NCBI RefSeq assembly: GCF_004145845.1
Contig: NZ_SELP01000006.1
Coordinates: forward strand, 1 to 64,000
Direction: 5' to 3'
DNA length: 64,000 bases
Source of the DNA: Loktanella sp. IMCC34160
Lineage (GTDB): Bacteria; Pseudomonadota; Alphaproteobacteria; Rhodobacterales; Rhodobacteraceae
Both the position numbers and the translations under genes were made by a program. Below the pieces are notes generated by a model. That model was not told the DNA's origin. It searched no databases and saw only the letters and a program-made list of their open reading frames with translations. Below, piece after piece: positions 9,501 to 16,764 of this stretch. How positions within the stretch are numbered: position 1 is the first letter of the stretch; each line of letters starts with the position of its first letter.

Positions 9501-12500
9501 ACGTGCGAGGAGACCCAGGTCGGGCGTGAACAACTGACGCTTTAAGCCGTTTTTCCACTCGATGAACCGAGACATGTAGGGAGCAGGATCATCGATCCGA
9601 GAGAGGACCTGCACCCAGAGTCTCGATACTTCGCCGGCAATGTGGCGTCGATCGCGATCTCGGTATTCTAGGTTCTTGTTATAGTCTTCGATACAGAGAG
9701 TTATCTCGTCGTTGAGTTGGTCTGTGATTGCTTCGCCAAGCTGGACGCTGGCCCAAAGCATATGCCACCGAAAAACTGGTCCAACTTCGTCAAGAAACTC
9801 TCGCGCCTCTCTACTATGTACCTGTCGGTCCTTAGCCAGTTCTTCTCGAATTTCTGATTTCGCCAAGTCTTCCAACTTGATATTGTCGCCAGCTAGTTTG
9901 GCTCTTAGGCACTGAGCAGAAATTATGGTCGACTTCGGCTCGGATGAAAAATTGCTGAAGTAGGTTTTGGACGGATCAGGAATGTATTTCGTGAGCATGG
10001 CTGCAATAGCTGCACGGGGGGCGACGCCGTGGTGGGCAGCAGCAAGTGCTACATCTCGTACGATCGATAGGAGCGGCTGCCTGTAGTCATGCTGGTTCTC
10101 AAATTTTTTCAAACGTTTCGGCGAAGCAGCCAAACCGTTGAAGGCACGTAGCACGGCGTCCTTCGGTGGGAACCGCAGTACCTTCGACTGCGCTCGGGTT
10201 ATTGCGAGCAGAATACAAAGGTTATCCTTTGCCGCGTTGCTGATCTCGTCGAGGAGTTCGTAGTAGCCGAGATCGACTAGCTTCTCGGCAACAATAAACC
10301 CCGCACGATAAGCCACGCTTTTTGGAGTCCAACTCTCAAGCTCCGCTACGAAGGCGGCGGCTCCAGAGACCTTCAATGAAGCGAGTGCTAGTGCGGCGAT
10401 GTCACTATCCGACATCTCCTCCTTTTCACGTGCCTTTGGGTCGAGACCAGCCCATGCTTTTAGCCATCTCTTCGCAACGCGGAGAGTGTTTCTTGCTTCT
10501 GAGATTGTGCTTTCATTGTTTGCGAGTAGGGCTGCCTCGTAGGCGCGCTGACCTCCATGCCAGGAAGTGGAGAATCCGTTGTTTGCGGCTGTTTCGCGCA
10601 CTTGATCGCCCGACAGAAAATGCGCCACTAGATCAACATTGTCTTGAAATAATTGCTGCTGACGATCGTCCCCTGCCGTTTCAATGCCAGCTTTCAATGC
10701 CAACTTCGCTGCATCCGCCAAACGCTTGTCTCTCAGCGCCGCCTTGAGAGCAAACTGAAGTCTGCTGAGTGACGCCTGCCGCATTTCTGCTGGAGTGCCT
10801 TGAGGAAGCGCGGCCTCTGATAAGACCATCTCCACTAAGTCGTTGTATCTACCGGCTTCAAGCAGGAGTTGCGGTAAAGCTGATGCTACGTAGCTGCTGC
10901 TCGTCGCAAGTGGCATGACCTTGTCGACAAAATCTGACATTTCCCTGCGGCTCGGTTTGTAGATCTCTCGAAACCAAGTCTCGGAAGGTTCATCTATGAA
11001 CTGAACAGCATCGGACCGGATCTGTAGAGGGCGACCGATGTCCACGACGAAGCTCTTGATTGCTTCTTCTGGCAGGCCCGAAGCGAGCGATAAAACTTTG
11101 ATTGGAACAAACGGCCTGAGCGCTGCCAACGCCTCGCAAAACAACTGAATCTGAGCCGATTCAGCGTTGGGCGATTGATCTCTCAATGCATCAATTGATC
11201 GAGCGAACAACTGGCGGATAGTATCTTCGACCGTAGTTGCTGTGGGACCTAATGCCTCCAAGGCTTCACTCAGAGACGAAGTTGTTTCAAGAGCTGTTGC
11301 TTGAACCCTTGGGTTTTGGGAAGTCAGCCGGTGAAACTCTAGCAAGTCATGCCCGGACGCTTTCGGGTAGGTCTTGTGGAGAAACTGTTTTGTCTCCGCC
11401 TGTGAGAAAGACGCTAGTTCCAGGGTTTTACAGTCCAGAGGCGGAGCGAGATATTCGGCGACGCGGTGCGATCGGCTCAAGCATACCAAAACAACGCCCT
11501 TAGGTAGGCTCTGCCTCAATAGATCACGAGGAAAACTCGTTCGTTCATCACACTCTTGTGCTGCCATCTGAGCATTGTCAGCAGCGTCGATTATGATGAC
11601 GATTTTGGCGTGCGCATTTTCGACGGCCAGTATTTCCATTGCCTGAGTCAGGCGGCGATTGAAGGCTCTTAAGTAATCCGCCGCATTTGCGAGGTTTGAT
11701 GGGATAAGTGGGTGACACAAACCTCTTGCGGCCAATTCGTTTGCTATCTGACAGCATGCAACTTCGTGTCGATGTCTGGGACTGATAGTGCTGCGGTATC
11801 CGCCGTTTCCAAAGCAATCGTACAGTACGACTTCACATTCTTCTTGCAGCCGGTTCGACACCCTACGGGCTAACGCTGTTTTTCCAACGCCGCCGCCAGC
11901 ATGAATAATGATTGGATCATGGCGCTCACTCAAAATAGCATCGACGAACTCATCTTCTTGCTCTCGAGGAAGCAGTTCAGCTGCATCTTCAATAAGACAT
12001 GGTGCAGGAAAAAGTCGCTCTTCGTCGGTCTTCAGAGCACGAAGGACATCCTCTTTTCTGATGGAAGGATTTCCAGCGCTTTCGGGCAACGCCTTCTTGG
12101 TTACCAACAGCAGGAGTTGGTCCGCCCCGTCTTGATCTGGACCAGGAAGATACCCGGTCAATTCTTGGTGCAGGATGTTTCGCTGTTCCCAATACCCATC
12201 CGTCGAGTCGGCAATACTGAAATGGCCAAGGAAGTCGTATGCCGCCTCATCGTCTGCCGAAAGGTACCGTTTGATCTGCTGCCATTTTTTGTTGTCGCTA
12301 GGCAGAAGTCTTTTTGATTTGACCCTCTCCAACAAGGTGTGAATCCAATCAGCAACGGGCCGGTTTGTGAGAAACACAAACTCTACCAGCTGATTTTTTT
12401 GATCCTCAATGCCCGACCGGAATGCATGGTATCTTTTGAAAAAGCCAACCAAAGTCTTCTTGAGATCACTTAGAACCCAAGGCTTCCCTACATTCAGGGT

Positions 12501-12752
12501 AGAATGTTTGAGCTGGAGATAAGTGACTTTGTTGCATTTGGAGAGCTCTTCGCTTCCAAAGTACTCAGCTACATCAATAACTTCCTCGCCGTTCGTTTCG
12601 CTCAACTCACCGGTCTCGGAGTCTGAAACACCTTCTATCGAGATTGCGACCAAATCCGAAGCAGGCATCAGAAGACGTAGACTGCGTCTGGCAGCCCAAA
12701 GGTAGTGAAATTGGTCTCCGGCTCTACTGGGTCGGACGGGGTCAAGTCGCAT
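6492..12752 (-). CDS. Avs-like antiviral STAND NTPase with N-terminal Cap4-type nuclease, 2086 aa
   Basis: Three parts are visible. Residues about 8-215 look like a Cap4/DUF4297-type dsDNA endonuclease: AGDQFHYLWAARRSL, E40 in AISIEG, D60, and the Q80-L-K82 motif of the PD-(D/E)xK fold (YLQLKHS), then a strand EFVFLTN. Residues about 255-600 are a STAND NTPase: Walker A GGGVGKTA (286-293, K291), Walker B IVIIIDAAD (D389) and a sensor-like LSRSHR (R427). The remaining roughly 1450 residues are largely helical, as expected for a repeat-type sensor that recognises a phage protein. Size and domain order fit Avs proteins: target binding would cause oligomerisation and DNA cleavage. A promoter-like sequence lies 42 bases upstream. 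The locus is visibly less GC-rich than the tra genes. The subtype is not assigned; it could also be an unclassified nuclease-STAND protein. Confidence 0.85.
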   Translation of the reverse strand: MRLDPVRPSRAGDQFHYLWAARRSLRLLMPASDLVAISIEGVSDSETGELSETNGEEVIDVAEYFGSEELSKCNKVTYLQLKHSTLNVGKPWVLSDLKKTLVGFFKRYHAFRSGIEDQKNQLVEFVFLTNRPVADWIHTLLERVKSKRLLPSDNKKWQQIKRYLSADDEAAYDFLGHFSIADSTDGYWEQRNILHQELTGYLPGPDQDGADQLLLLVTKKALPESAGNPSIRKEDVLRALKTDEERLFPAPCLIEDAAELLPREQEDEFVDAILSERHDPIIIHAGGGVGKTALARRVSNRLQEECEVVLYDCFGNGGYRSTISPRHRHEVACCQIANELAARGLCHPLIPSNLANAADYLRAFNRRLTQAMEILAVENAHAKIVIIIDAADNAQMAAQECDERTSFPRDLLRQSLPKGVVLVCLSRSHRVAEYLAPPLDCKTLELASFSQAETKQFLHKTYPKASGHDLLEFHRLTSQNPRVQATALETTSSLSEALEALGPTATTVEDTIRQLFARSIDALRDQSPNAESAQIQLFCEALAALRPFVPIKVLSLASGLPEEAIKSFVVDIGRPLQIRSDAVQFIDEPSETWFREIYKPSRREMSDFVDKVMPLATSSSYVASALPQLLLEAGRYNDLVEMVLSEAALPQGTPAEMRQASLSRLQFALKAALRDKRLADAAKLALKAGIETAGDDRQQQLFQDNVDLVAHFLSGDQVRETAANNGFSTSWHGGQRAYEAALLANNESTISEARNTLRVAKRWLKAWAGLDPKAREKEEMSDSDIAALALASLKVSGAAAFVAELESWTPKSVAYRAGFIVAEKLVDLGYYELLDEISNAAKDNLCILLAITRAQSKVLRFPPKDAVLRAFNGLAASPKRLKKFENQHDYRQPLLSIVRDVALAAAHHGVAPRAAIAAMLTKYIPDPSKTYFSNFSSEPKSTIISAQCLRAKLAGDNIKLEDLAKSEIREELAKDRQVHSREAREFLDEVGPVFRWHMLWASVQLGEAITDQLNDEITLCIEDYNKNLEYRDRDRRHIAGEVSRLWVQVLSRIDDPAPYMSRFIEWKNGLKRQLFTPDLGLLARVCSSSNPLKGYAIDFAVEAADILQNERMEAEQKVEGFCEISRSIFVLSPGEANCYFDQAVEVAGRIGQEHLDYWKAIIELSEQSATIDSPQAELAYRVSRGAEVAYEYVARDKYFDWEGTVEAITMLCPASSLAILSRWRDRGFGWQERILPIALSKLVDMGEISRLGQLSTIGFDIHSRTPELLEAALATCENEYLRRRIFDETAKYTLVSGASSSHLSSFVQIGQSNGWPVEWLSSHLSVAKCREAKSDNNSGFARTGGRNEEKDWNQIFSGMRLDDPVTVRGCYQRFRDSEPPYHLSSFSARFFERTSIGKEADALKSLFLMKDISLYDVQGILEAVPEDWKKLQSVRRALREIIEEVCRTHFYEIAKSRYYQPLPFEFITEVTGVSTSEVFAFVVDESAKHPDLFGSQRLLTLVGLIASQISPQEAQDTLSYGLALFEKEMNESDGDGEWKTELFPPSDATTGLAGYLWSSLAAPEVSTRWQAAHVVCLLSSFGETKVVGALGRLANAEQPNVFFDLSLPFYKHAAEQWLLIALWRTLSAGHGIPQELIEFIMNSCSPTVTHTIIRGVASQCALLLNNSGTVTLDEKEVVRLQRINASDFAPVSKQDTATEPTSQNKLLSEDDRYYFGIDLPQYWFSPLGRVFGISQNEIERRVLGVIRNKWSSADTGAWVEDPRGKRGHYRDMNAHHSHGSYPRVESLSFYRAYHAMMEVAGTLIDEVPALENPDYYDRLEDWIERHWITRSDGNWLADRRDPKPPYWPDWKDTEETDEWPTSVSKNDLLRQIEHRDFIPIWGSWREVAGDREQFVRISSALVTRERSGSLVRALQTATNPMDYRIPPADDESEVNAGAFQLQGWVTTDSRSDGIDEFDPWAGVAHFPSLRPASWFCDEFDLSPDSEFRVWQSLSDPGGVQFRSLTWGRKEQEREFRTAETGSRLEMEREALLAHLEQLDRELVFEVQVERAFRRDSYRNRERSIETYTPPYTLILTMGSDGTIRTA

Positions 12753-12793
12753 ATCAAATTACGCTAAATGCTCGAAGTTTCTGCTGCATGGGC

Positions 12794-12821
12794 ACTATAT
12801 ATTGTGATTGACATACAACAA
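12794..12821 (-). promoter_or_regulatory. candidate promoter of the STAND locus
   Basis: Read on the minus strand: TTGTTG (12821-12816), a 16-base spacer, then TATAGT (12799-12794), about 42 bases before the ATG at 12752. The surrounding 12780-12840 segment is clearly AT-rich for this window. No strong Shine-Dalgarno sequence precedes the ATG. Confidence 0.45.
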
Positions 12822-12995
12822 CATAGATTTGTTCGTTAGAGTCGCTCGCCCATGCAGTCTAACGTCTACTTTCGACAAGCTTTGAACTCGATATCGCTCG
12901 AGCAGCGAATGACCGCTTCCCGCCCGGCCCGCGGGCGACGCCGTCCAACGCAGCTACAGCACCAAAGTCCGCTTCGGGCTGGCTTTGGCGTGTGC

Positions 12996-13419
12996 TCAGA
13001 AGGTCGATGATGCGATCCCGAGCACCCGACAGATCGGCCCGAAACCTGAGACTCCATGAAATTCGTCAATCAAGGCGATCATCGTTTGAACGGGCGGTCG
13101 AGCTCCGCCGCCGCGAAGTACGCAGATGCCTTCTTCAAGCTCTCACTGACAGATCGCAACTCGCGGCTCTCCCGCTCCAATGCCATGATCCGATCCCTCT
13201 CGGCGCTCGTCAAACCGGATCGTTGCCCGGCATCGCACTCGGCCTGCTGGCACCAGACGAGGAGACTGCCGGGCGAGCGCCCATCTTTGGAGCAATCGCA
13301 CGGTAGTCCGCGCTGTCGCTGCTGCAATCGGCACGGTTCTCTTGGAACAACCGAACGCAGCGTTCGCGAAGTTCTGCCGGATAGGCGGGAGGAATACATC
13401 TCTTCTTCATGGTGCTCAT
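12996..13419 (-). pseudogene. IS3-family element remnant (frameshifted orfA, truncated orfB)
   Basis: The N-terminal OrfA part reads in one frame from about 13410 (KKRCIPPAYPAELRERCVRLF, YRAIAPKMG). A frameshift near 13275 moves the rest to another frame, which gives AECDAGQRSGLTSAERDRIM, ERESRELRSVSESLKKASAY and FAAAELDRPFKR, ending at 13079. An OrfB start follows at 13082 (MIALIDEFHGVSG, ICRVLGIASSTF) and stops after 28 residues at 12996. The catalytic DDE domain is missing, so the element is dead. It bounds the right side of the island carrying the Avs-like locus. Confidence 0.8.
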
Positions 13420-13641
13420 CCTTAGAGTGTTTTACACTCCGGTATGCCCGGGGCGTTTCAGATCGCGTGCCCTGGCACGAGAATTCAATCTGGCAAGGAA
13501 AGCTCAAAGACGTGCGCGAATTGGCGAAGCACGGCGTCGAGTTTGGTGCCGATCAGACACTTTCCGCGCGGAGGTTGCCCGTGTCGCGGATAGCATTGCC
13601 GTCGCCCCTTTAGCGATTACCACTAACTCTTCGCGCTCTTG

Positions 13642-14712
13642 CTACTGCGTTGGAAGGCACGTGATCGTAAACCAATTATTACCACATTTGCCACCAGTTG
13701 TGCTGCCAGCTACAGTGTATCCGGTCGCTCTTGTGCCAACAGGACACAGCGTGGGCATATAAGTTGACATATTAGGCCCTCCGTTTTGAGGGCACGCCTG
13801 ACCGTTTGCATGATGCTCATGACTGTCACCTTGATATGCCCTAAAGACTTGTGGCTGAATTGTCCTTATCCTCTGCTGAAGCGCTTGCACTTGAGAGAGC
13901 GCTGTATCCATCGCGGCAATAGCATTGTTTCTCTCGGTGATTGCAGAATCAAACGCGGCCTCCGCGTGACTTGCCAACTCAAAACCAAGGTGGGTATCTT
14001 CTGGAACCATGACGGTGTAGGGCCCCAGAGAGGTTGCCATCAAAAACCAAGTCCTTCGGTAAAATTCTCTATCTTCAAATGTGTGCTTAGTCCGGGTGCA
14101 TGAGATCGAAAAGTTTTCACCATTTGGGTCATAGACCCTATTTCCGTCTATATCTTCTCGTGATCCGTTGGCGGAGAAGCTTGTCGATGTGCAGGATAGT
14201 TCATCTGGATCATAGTCAATCGACAAAATTTGTGCTCGAACGGTAGGACTAGTGAATTCTCCAAAAATTACGAACCCGGCCGGAGGTGCCTCTTGATGGG
14301 AGACAATCAGCCGCTCTCCCTGCAAGTACAAACATTGGTTGAAACTTGTTAGAGCATCGGTCACTACAAAGCTTCCATACGTGAGATCCGACGCCTCATA
14401 GTAACTTTGCTCTGCACCTACTGAGCAAAATTGCCGAAGCTCGTTTTGATCCCACGATCCGTCGCTAGATACGCCGATTGGTATTCCCTCAATCGGAAAG
14501 TTCATACCTCCGATAAAACTTCCAGACTTAATTGAACCATCCCGTTCACAATAAAGATTGAAATAAAACGAGTTTGTCGAGCGGTCTCTGGTACTGATCG
14601 TCACGTTGCGAATAGCGTTTAAATAAACGTCACCGCAGGTTAGACCCTGAGAAGCAACCGGATTGGCTGCTAATATCGCTGCCGCCATGGCAAGGCACAA
14701 ACTTGTTTTCAT
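13642..14712 (-). CDS. secreted protein of unknown function, 356 aa
   Basis: No known family was recognised. The start at 14712 is chosen because it opens a typical signal peptide (MKTSLCLAMAAAILAANPVAS, cleavage before QGLTCG) and has GGAG about ten bases upstream; an in-frame ATG eleven codons earlier lacks both features. The mature protein has about ten cysteines, suggesting disulfides in the periplasm or outside the cell. A helical stretch near residues 255-295 (HAEAAFDSAITERNNAIAAM) may be a coiled coil, followed by a His/Asn/Gly-rich C-terminal module. Codon use is less GC-rich than the tra genes. It sits between two IS3 elements and may be mobile cargo. Confidence 0.75.
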   Translation of the reverse strand: MKTSLCLAMAAAILAANPVASQGLTCGDVYLNAIRNVTISTRDRSTNSFYFNLYCERDGSIKSGSFIGGMNFPIEGIPIGVSSDGSWDQNELRQFCSVGAEQSYYEASDLTYGSFVVTDALTSFNQCLYLQGERLIVSHQEAPPAGFVIFGEFTSPTVRAQILSIDYDPDELSCTSTSFSANGSREDIDGNRVYDPNGENFSISCTRTKHTFEDREFYRRTWFLMATSLGPYTVMVPEDTHLGFELASHAEAAFDSAITERNNAIAAMDTALSQVQALQQRIRTIQPQVFRAYQGDSHEHHANGQACPQNGGPNMSTYMPTLCPVGTRATGYTVAGSTTGGKCGNNWFTITCLPTQ

Positions 14713-14800
14713 GGAACCACTCCAAAAAATAGATGCTAATATCACTTAGAGTAGATCATACCGAACGTGATTCTGTCAAAGTAAGTGCCTCTCCGCTGTG

Positions 14801-15619
14801 CTATGCCGCCACCTGGATTGGTGATGACGGGTTAAGATATGCCTGATCCGGCGTTTGCCTGTCCTGCGATGAATGCGGTTTCCGCGTATTGCAAAACGTC
14901 AAACACCGGCGCAGGCTCTCGCGTGCGGCCGAGACGTTGTCATGGGCGCGCAAATAGACCTTTTCGTCATTGATTGCCCGCCAGAGCCGTTCGACAAAGA
15001 CATCGTCCTGCCAAGCGCTTTTTCCGTCCATGCTGATTTGGATGTCCGTGTCCTTCAGCGTTCTGATTACGTCGGTGGATGTGAATTGGCTGCCCTGGTC
15101 CGCGTTCATGACCTCAGGCTTGCCATGGCGGCTTCAAAGCCTCGATGCACGGTCCGGTTTCCAGCGTTGTGGAAAGCCGCCAAGCCAACACCTTCCGACT
15201 GAACCAGTCCAGTACGGCGACCAGACAGACGAACCCACGCGCCATGGGGATGTACGTGATATCCATGGCCCACACCTGGTTCGGGCGGATCACAGCGAGC
15301 TTTCTCAGAAGATACGGGTAGACGTTGTGGCCCGGTGCTGGTTTTGACGTGTTCGGCCTGCGATAGAAAGCTTGGTTGTTCATGCGCTTCCTTCAGGTTG
15401 CCACGTGAAGCCGTCCAGTGTTGAAGCCTTCTTGGCCCAAGAGCCCCTTCAACATCCGGCTGCCCGCGAACGGAAAGTTCATGTGCAGCTCGTCAATCCG
15501 GCGCTTTAGTTTGAGATCATCATCGCTGGGAGGCCGCGGCTGATAATATCGGCTGCCCTGCTTATCCCGAGCAAATCCGCCTGACGCGCAAGGCTCAGCT
15601 TGTGGTCGGGGTCAGTCAT
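14801..15619 (-). pseudogene. IS3-family transposase OrfB, frameshifted
   Basis: The reading begins at the ATG at 15619 (MTDPDHKLSLARQADLLGIS), shifts frame near 15560 to GSRYYQPRPPSDDDLKLKRR and RIDELHMNFPFAGSRMLKGL, shifts again near 15400 to the integrase core (NQVWAMDITYIPMARGFVCL, first Asp of the DDE set), and breaks once more around 15110 before MNADQGSQFTS (second Asp) and FVERLWRAINDEKVYL. At least three disruptions make a functional transposase impossible by normal reading. It overlaps the end of orfA by eight bases, as is usual for IS3 elements. Confidence 0.85.
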
Positions 15620-15926
15620 TTCTTTGGCCTCCCCAACAGACCGGCTTTGGCGAGCGCTTCTCCCAAAAATCATTCTCCAGCGTCAGTTGACCAATTTTCG
15701 TGTGCAACGATCTGATATCGATCTTAGGTTCCTTCGACGCCTTCGGCTTGTCATCGAAAACGTCCGTCACGCTATCAAGAAGCTGATGTTTCCATTGCTT
15801 GATCTGGTTTGGATGAACATCGAACTGCGTCGCCAGCTCGCTCATCGTCTTGTTACCCTTCAAAGCCGCCAACGCGACTTTCGCCTTGAAAGCTGGGTTG
15901 TGGTTCCGTCTTGGTCGTATTGCCAT
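15612..15926 (-). CDS. IS3-family transposase OrfA, 104 aa
   Basis: A small helix-turn-helix protein that binds IS ends and, in intact elements, is fused to OrfB by programmed frameshifting. Residues 1-60 give the transposase_8-type domain (NHNPAFKAKVALAALKGNKT, ATQFDVHPNQIKQWK), followed by a leucine-zipper-like stretch IRSLHTKIGQLTLEN. The reading frame appears intact, but the partner OrfB is destroyed, so it is unlikely to support transposition. Confidence 0.85.
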   Translation of the reverse strand: MAIRPRRNHNPAFKAKVALAALKGNKTMSELATQFDVHPNQIKQWKHQLLDSVTDVFDDKPKASKEPKIDIRSLHTKIGQLTLENDFWEKRSPKPVCWGGQRND

Positions 15927-16006
15927 GTTCGCTTCTTTGTACCGGCACGCTGCTGGATCAAGAGCGGAAAATCCACCAATTTCACCTGTTCAGATTTCTC
16001 GGACCA

Positions 16007-16369
16007 CCTTTAGTTACCGAGAATACTGATGTTGGTGAGTGAAGCAACACCCGATCTATGGGCGGATCATCGTTACCTTGGACTAATGGACTTGGTTGAG
16101 AGGAAGTAGGTAGGCCCTATGACTCAATGTCCGTTTCGTGGGGTTGGGAAAGTGCAGCTGCACTCGCAGCGAATGGCTGGAATCCGCCCGACCCGCAGGT
16201 CAAGCCATCCGATGCAGGTGCAGAACGAATGTCCAAAGTGGGCTGAACTTCCCGCCTCCTGCGACCTCCCTGCACCACTCCGGAACATCCTGCGAACACC
16301 CATCACTTCCGCCTAGGCTCCTCTTTGGGTTGTGTGCTAGGGTAGCAACCCAGAGAAGGAGCCAGGCTC
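16007..16369. other. intergenic region between IS3 and the small membrane protein
   Basis: Only short unsupported frames were found. A GGGTTG/CAACCC inverted repeat (16327-16351) lies just before the ribosome site of the next gene and may be part of its promoter or an operator. Nothing else was identified. Confidence 0.4.
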
Positions 16370-16660
16370 ATGACGAATGATGTTCGCAAGAAGTACCCTC
16401 GCGCTGCCGCTGTCACCGGCGGTCTTGCCGTGCTGTGCCTTGTGCTCGGCGCAGTGCAGGCGCCTGCGTTCTATTTCTTCGGTGCATGGCTGGGGCTGGT
16501 GGCTGTGATCTTGGCGCTGGGGCCAATGAACGGTAACGACACGACAGCTGCCTTTTGTCACGACGCCGATCAGCATAATGATCCGTGGCATCGCGCTTAC
16601 CCAGGGGGCTGTGATGCCTTCTCGGTCACGCGCTATGGTGATCCGTTAGATACAAAATAG
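16370..16660 (+). CDS. small predicted membrane protein, 96 aa
   Basis: The function is not recognised. The start at 16370 has GAAGGAG about eight bases upstream. Residues 14-50 form two closely spaced hydrophobic segments (AAVTGGLAVLCLVLG and FYFFGAWLGLVAVILALG), so it probably sits in the inner membrane. The C-terminal 45 residues are polar, with two Cys and several His and Asp. A strong hairpin follows at 16679-16710. It converges on traG, whose stop lies about 100 bases away. Confidence 0.65.
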   Translation: MTNDVRKKYPRAAAVTGGLAVLCLVLGAVQAPAFYFFGAWLGLVAVILALGPMNGNDTTAAFCHDADQHNDPWHRAYPGGCDAFSVTRYGDPLDTK

Positions 16661-16678
16661 ACTATGACATCTGATGCC

Positions 16679-16717
16679 AAGGCCCGGCCTCTTTCTAGAG
16701 ACCGGGCCTTTCCCTTT
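16679..16717 (+). terminator. rho-independent terminator between the small membrane gene and traG
   Basis: A perfect 9-bp stem (AAGGCCCGG / CCGGGCCTT) with a 14-base loop, followed on the plus strand by TCCCTTT. It lies 18 bases past the stop of the 96-residue gene and about 50 bases past the traG stop on the opposite strand, so it may serve both convergent units. Confidence 0.75.
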
Positions 16718-16764
16718 CGGGGCCGTGGTGCGGGGAAACATCCGGCCCGTGAGGGATCTCCTGT

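Larger units (their letters stand above)
14801..16006 (-). mobile_element. IS3-family insertion sequence, broken
   Basis: The two-gene layout of an IS3 element is present with orfA upstream and orfB frameshifted. The orfA-side end is placed near 16006, where the minus strand begins TGGTCCGAGAAATCTGAAC, a terminal sequence type common in this IS3 subgroup. No matching inverted repeat was found beyond orfB near 14760-14800, so that end is undefined or deleted. Confidence 0.6.

Noticed and set aside
14801-15383. Two intact short transposase genes within the IS3 element
   Set aside because: They are pieces of one orfB broken by frameshifts; each carries only part of the DDE core. Programmed frameshifting in IS3 occurs between orfA and orfB, not inside orfB.
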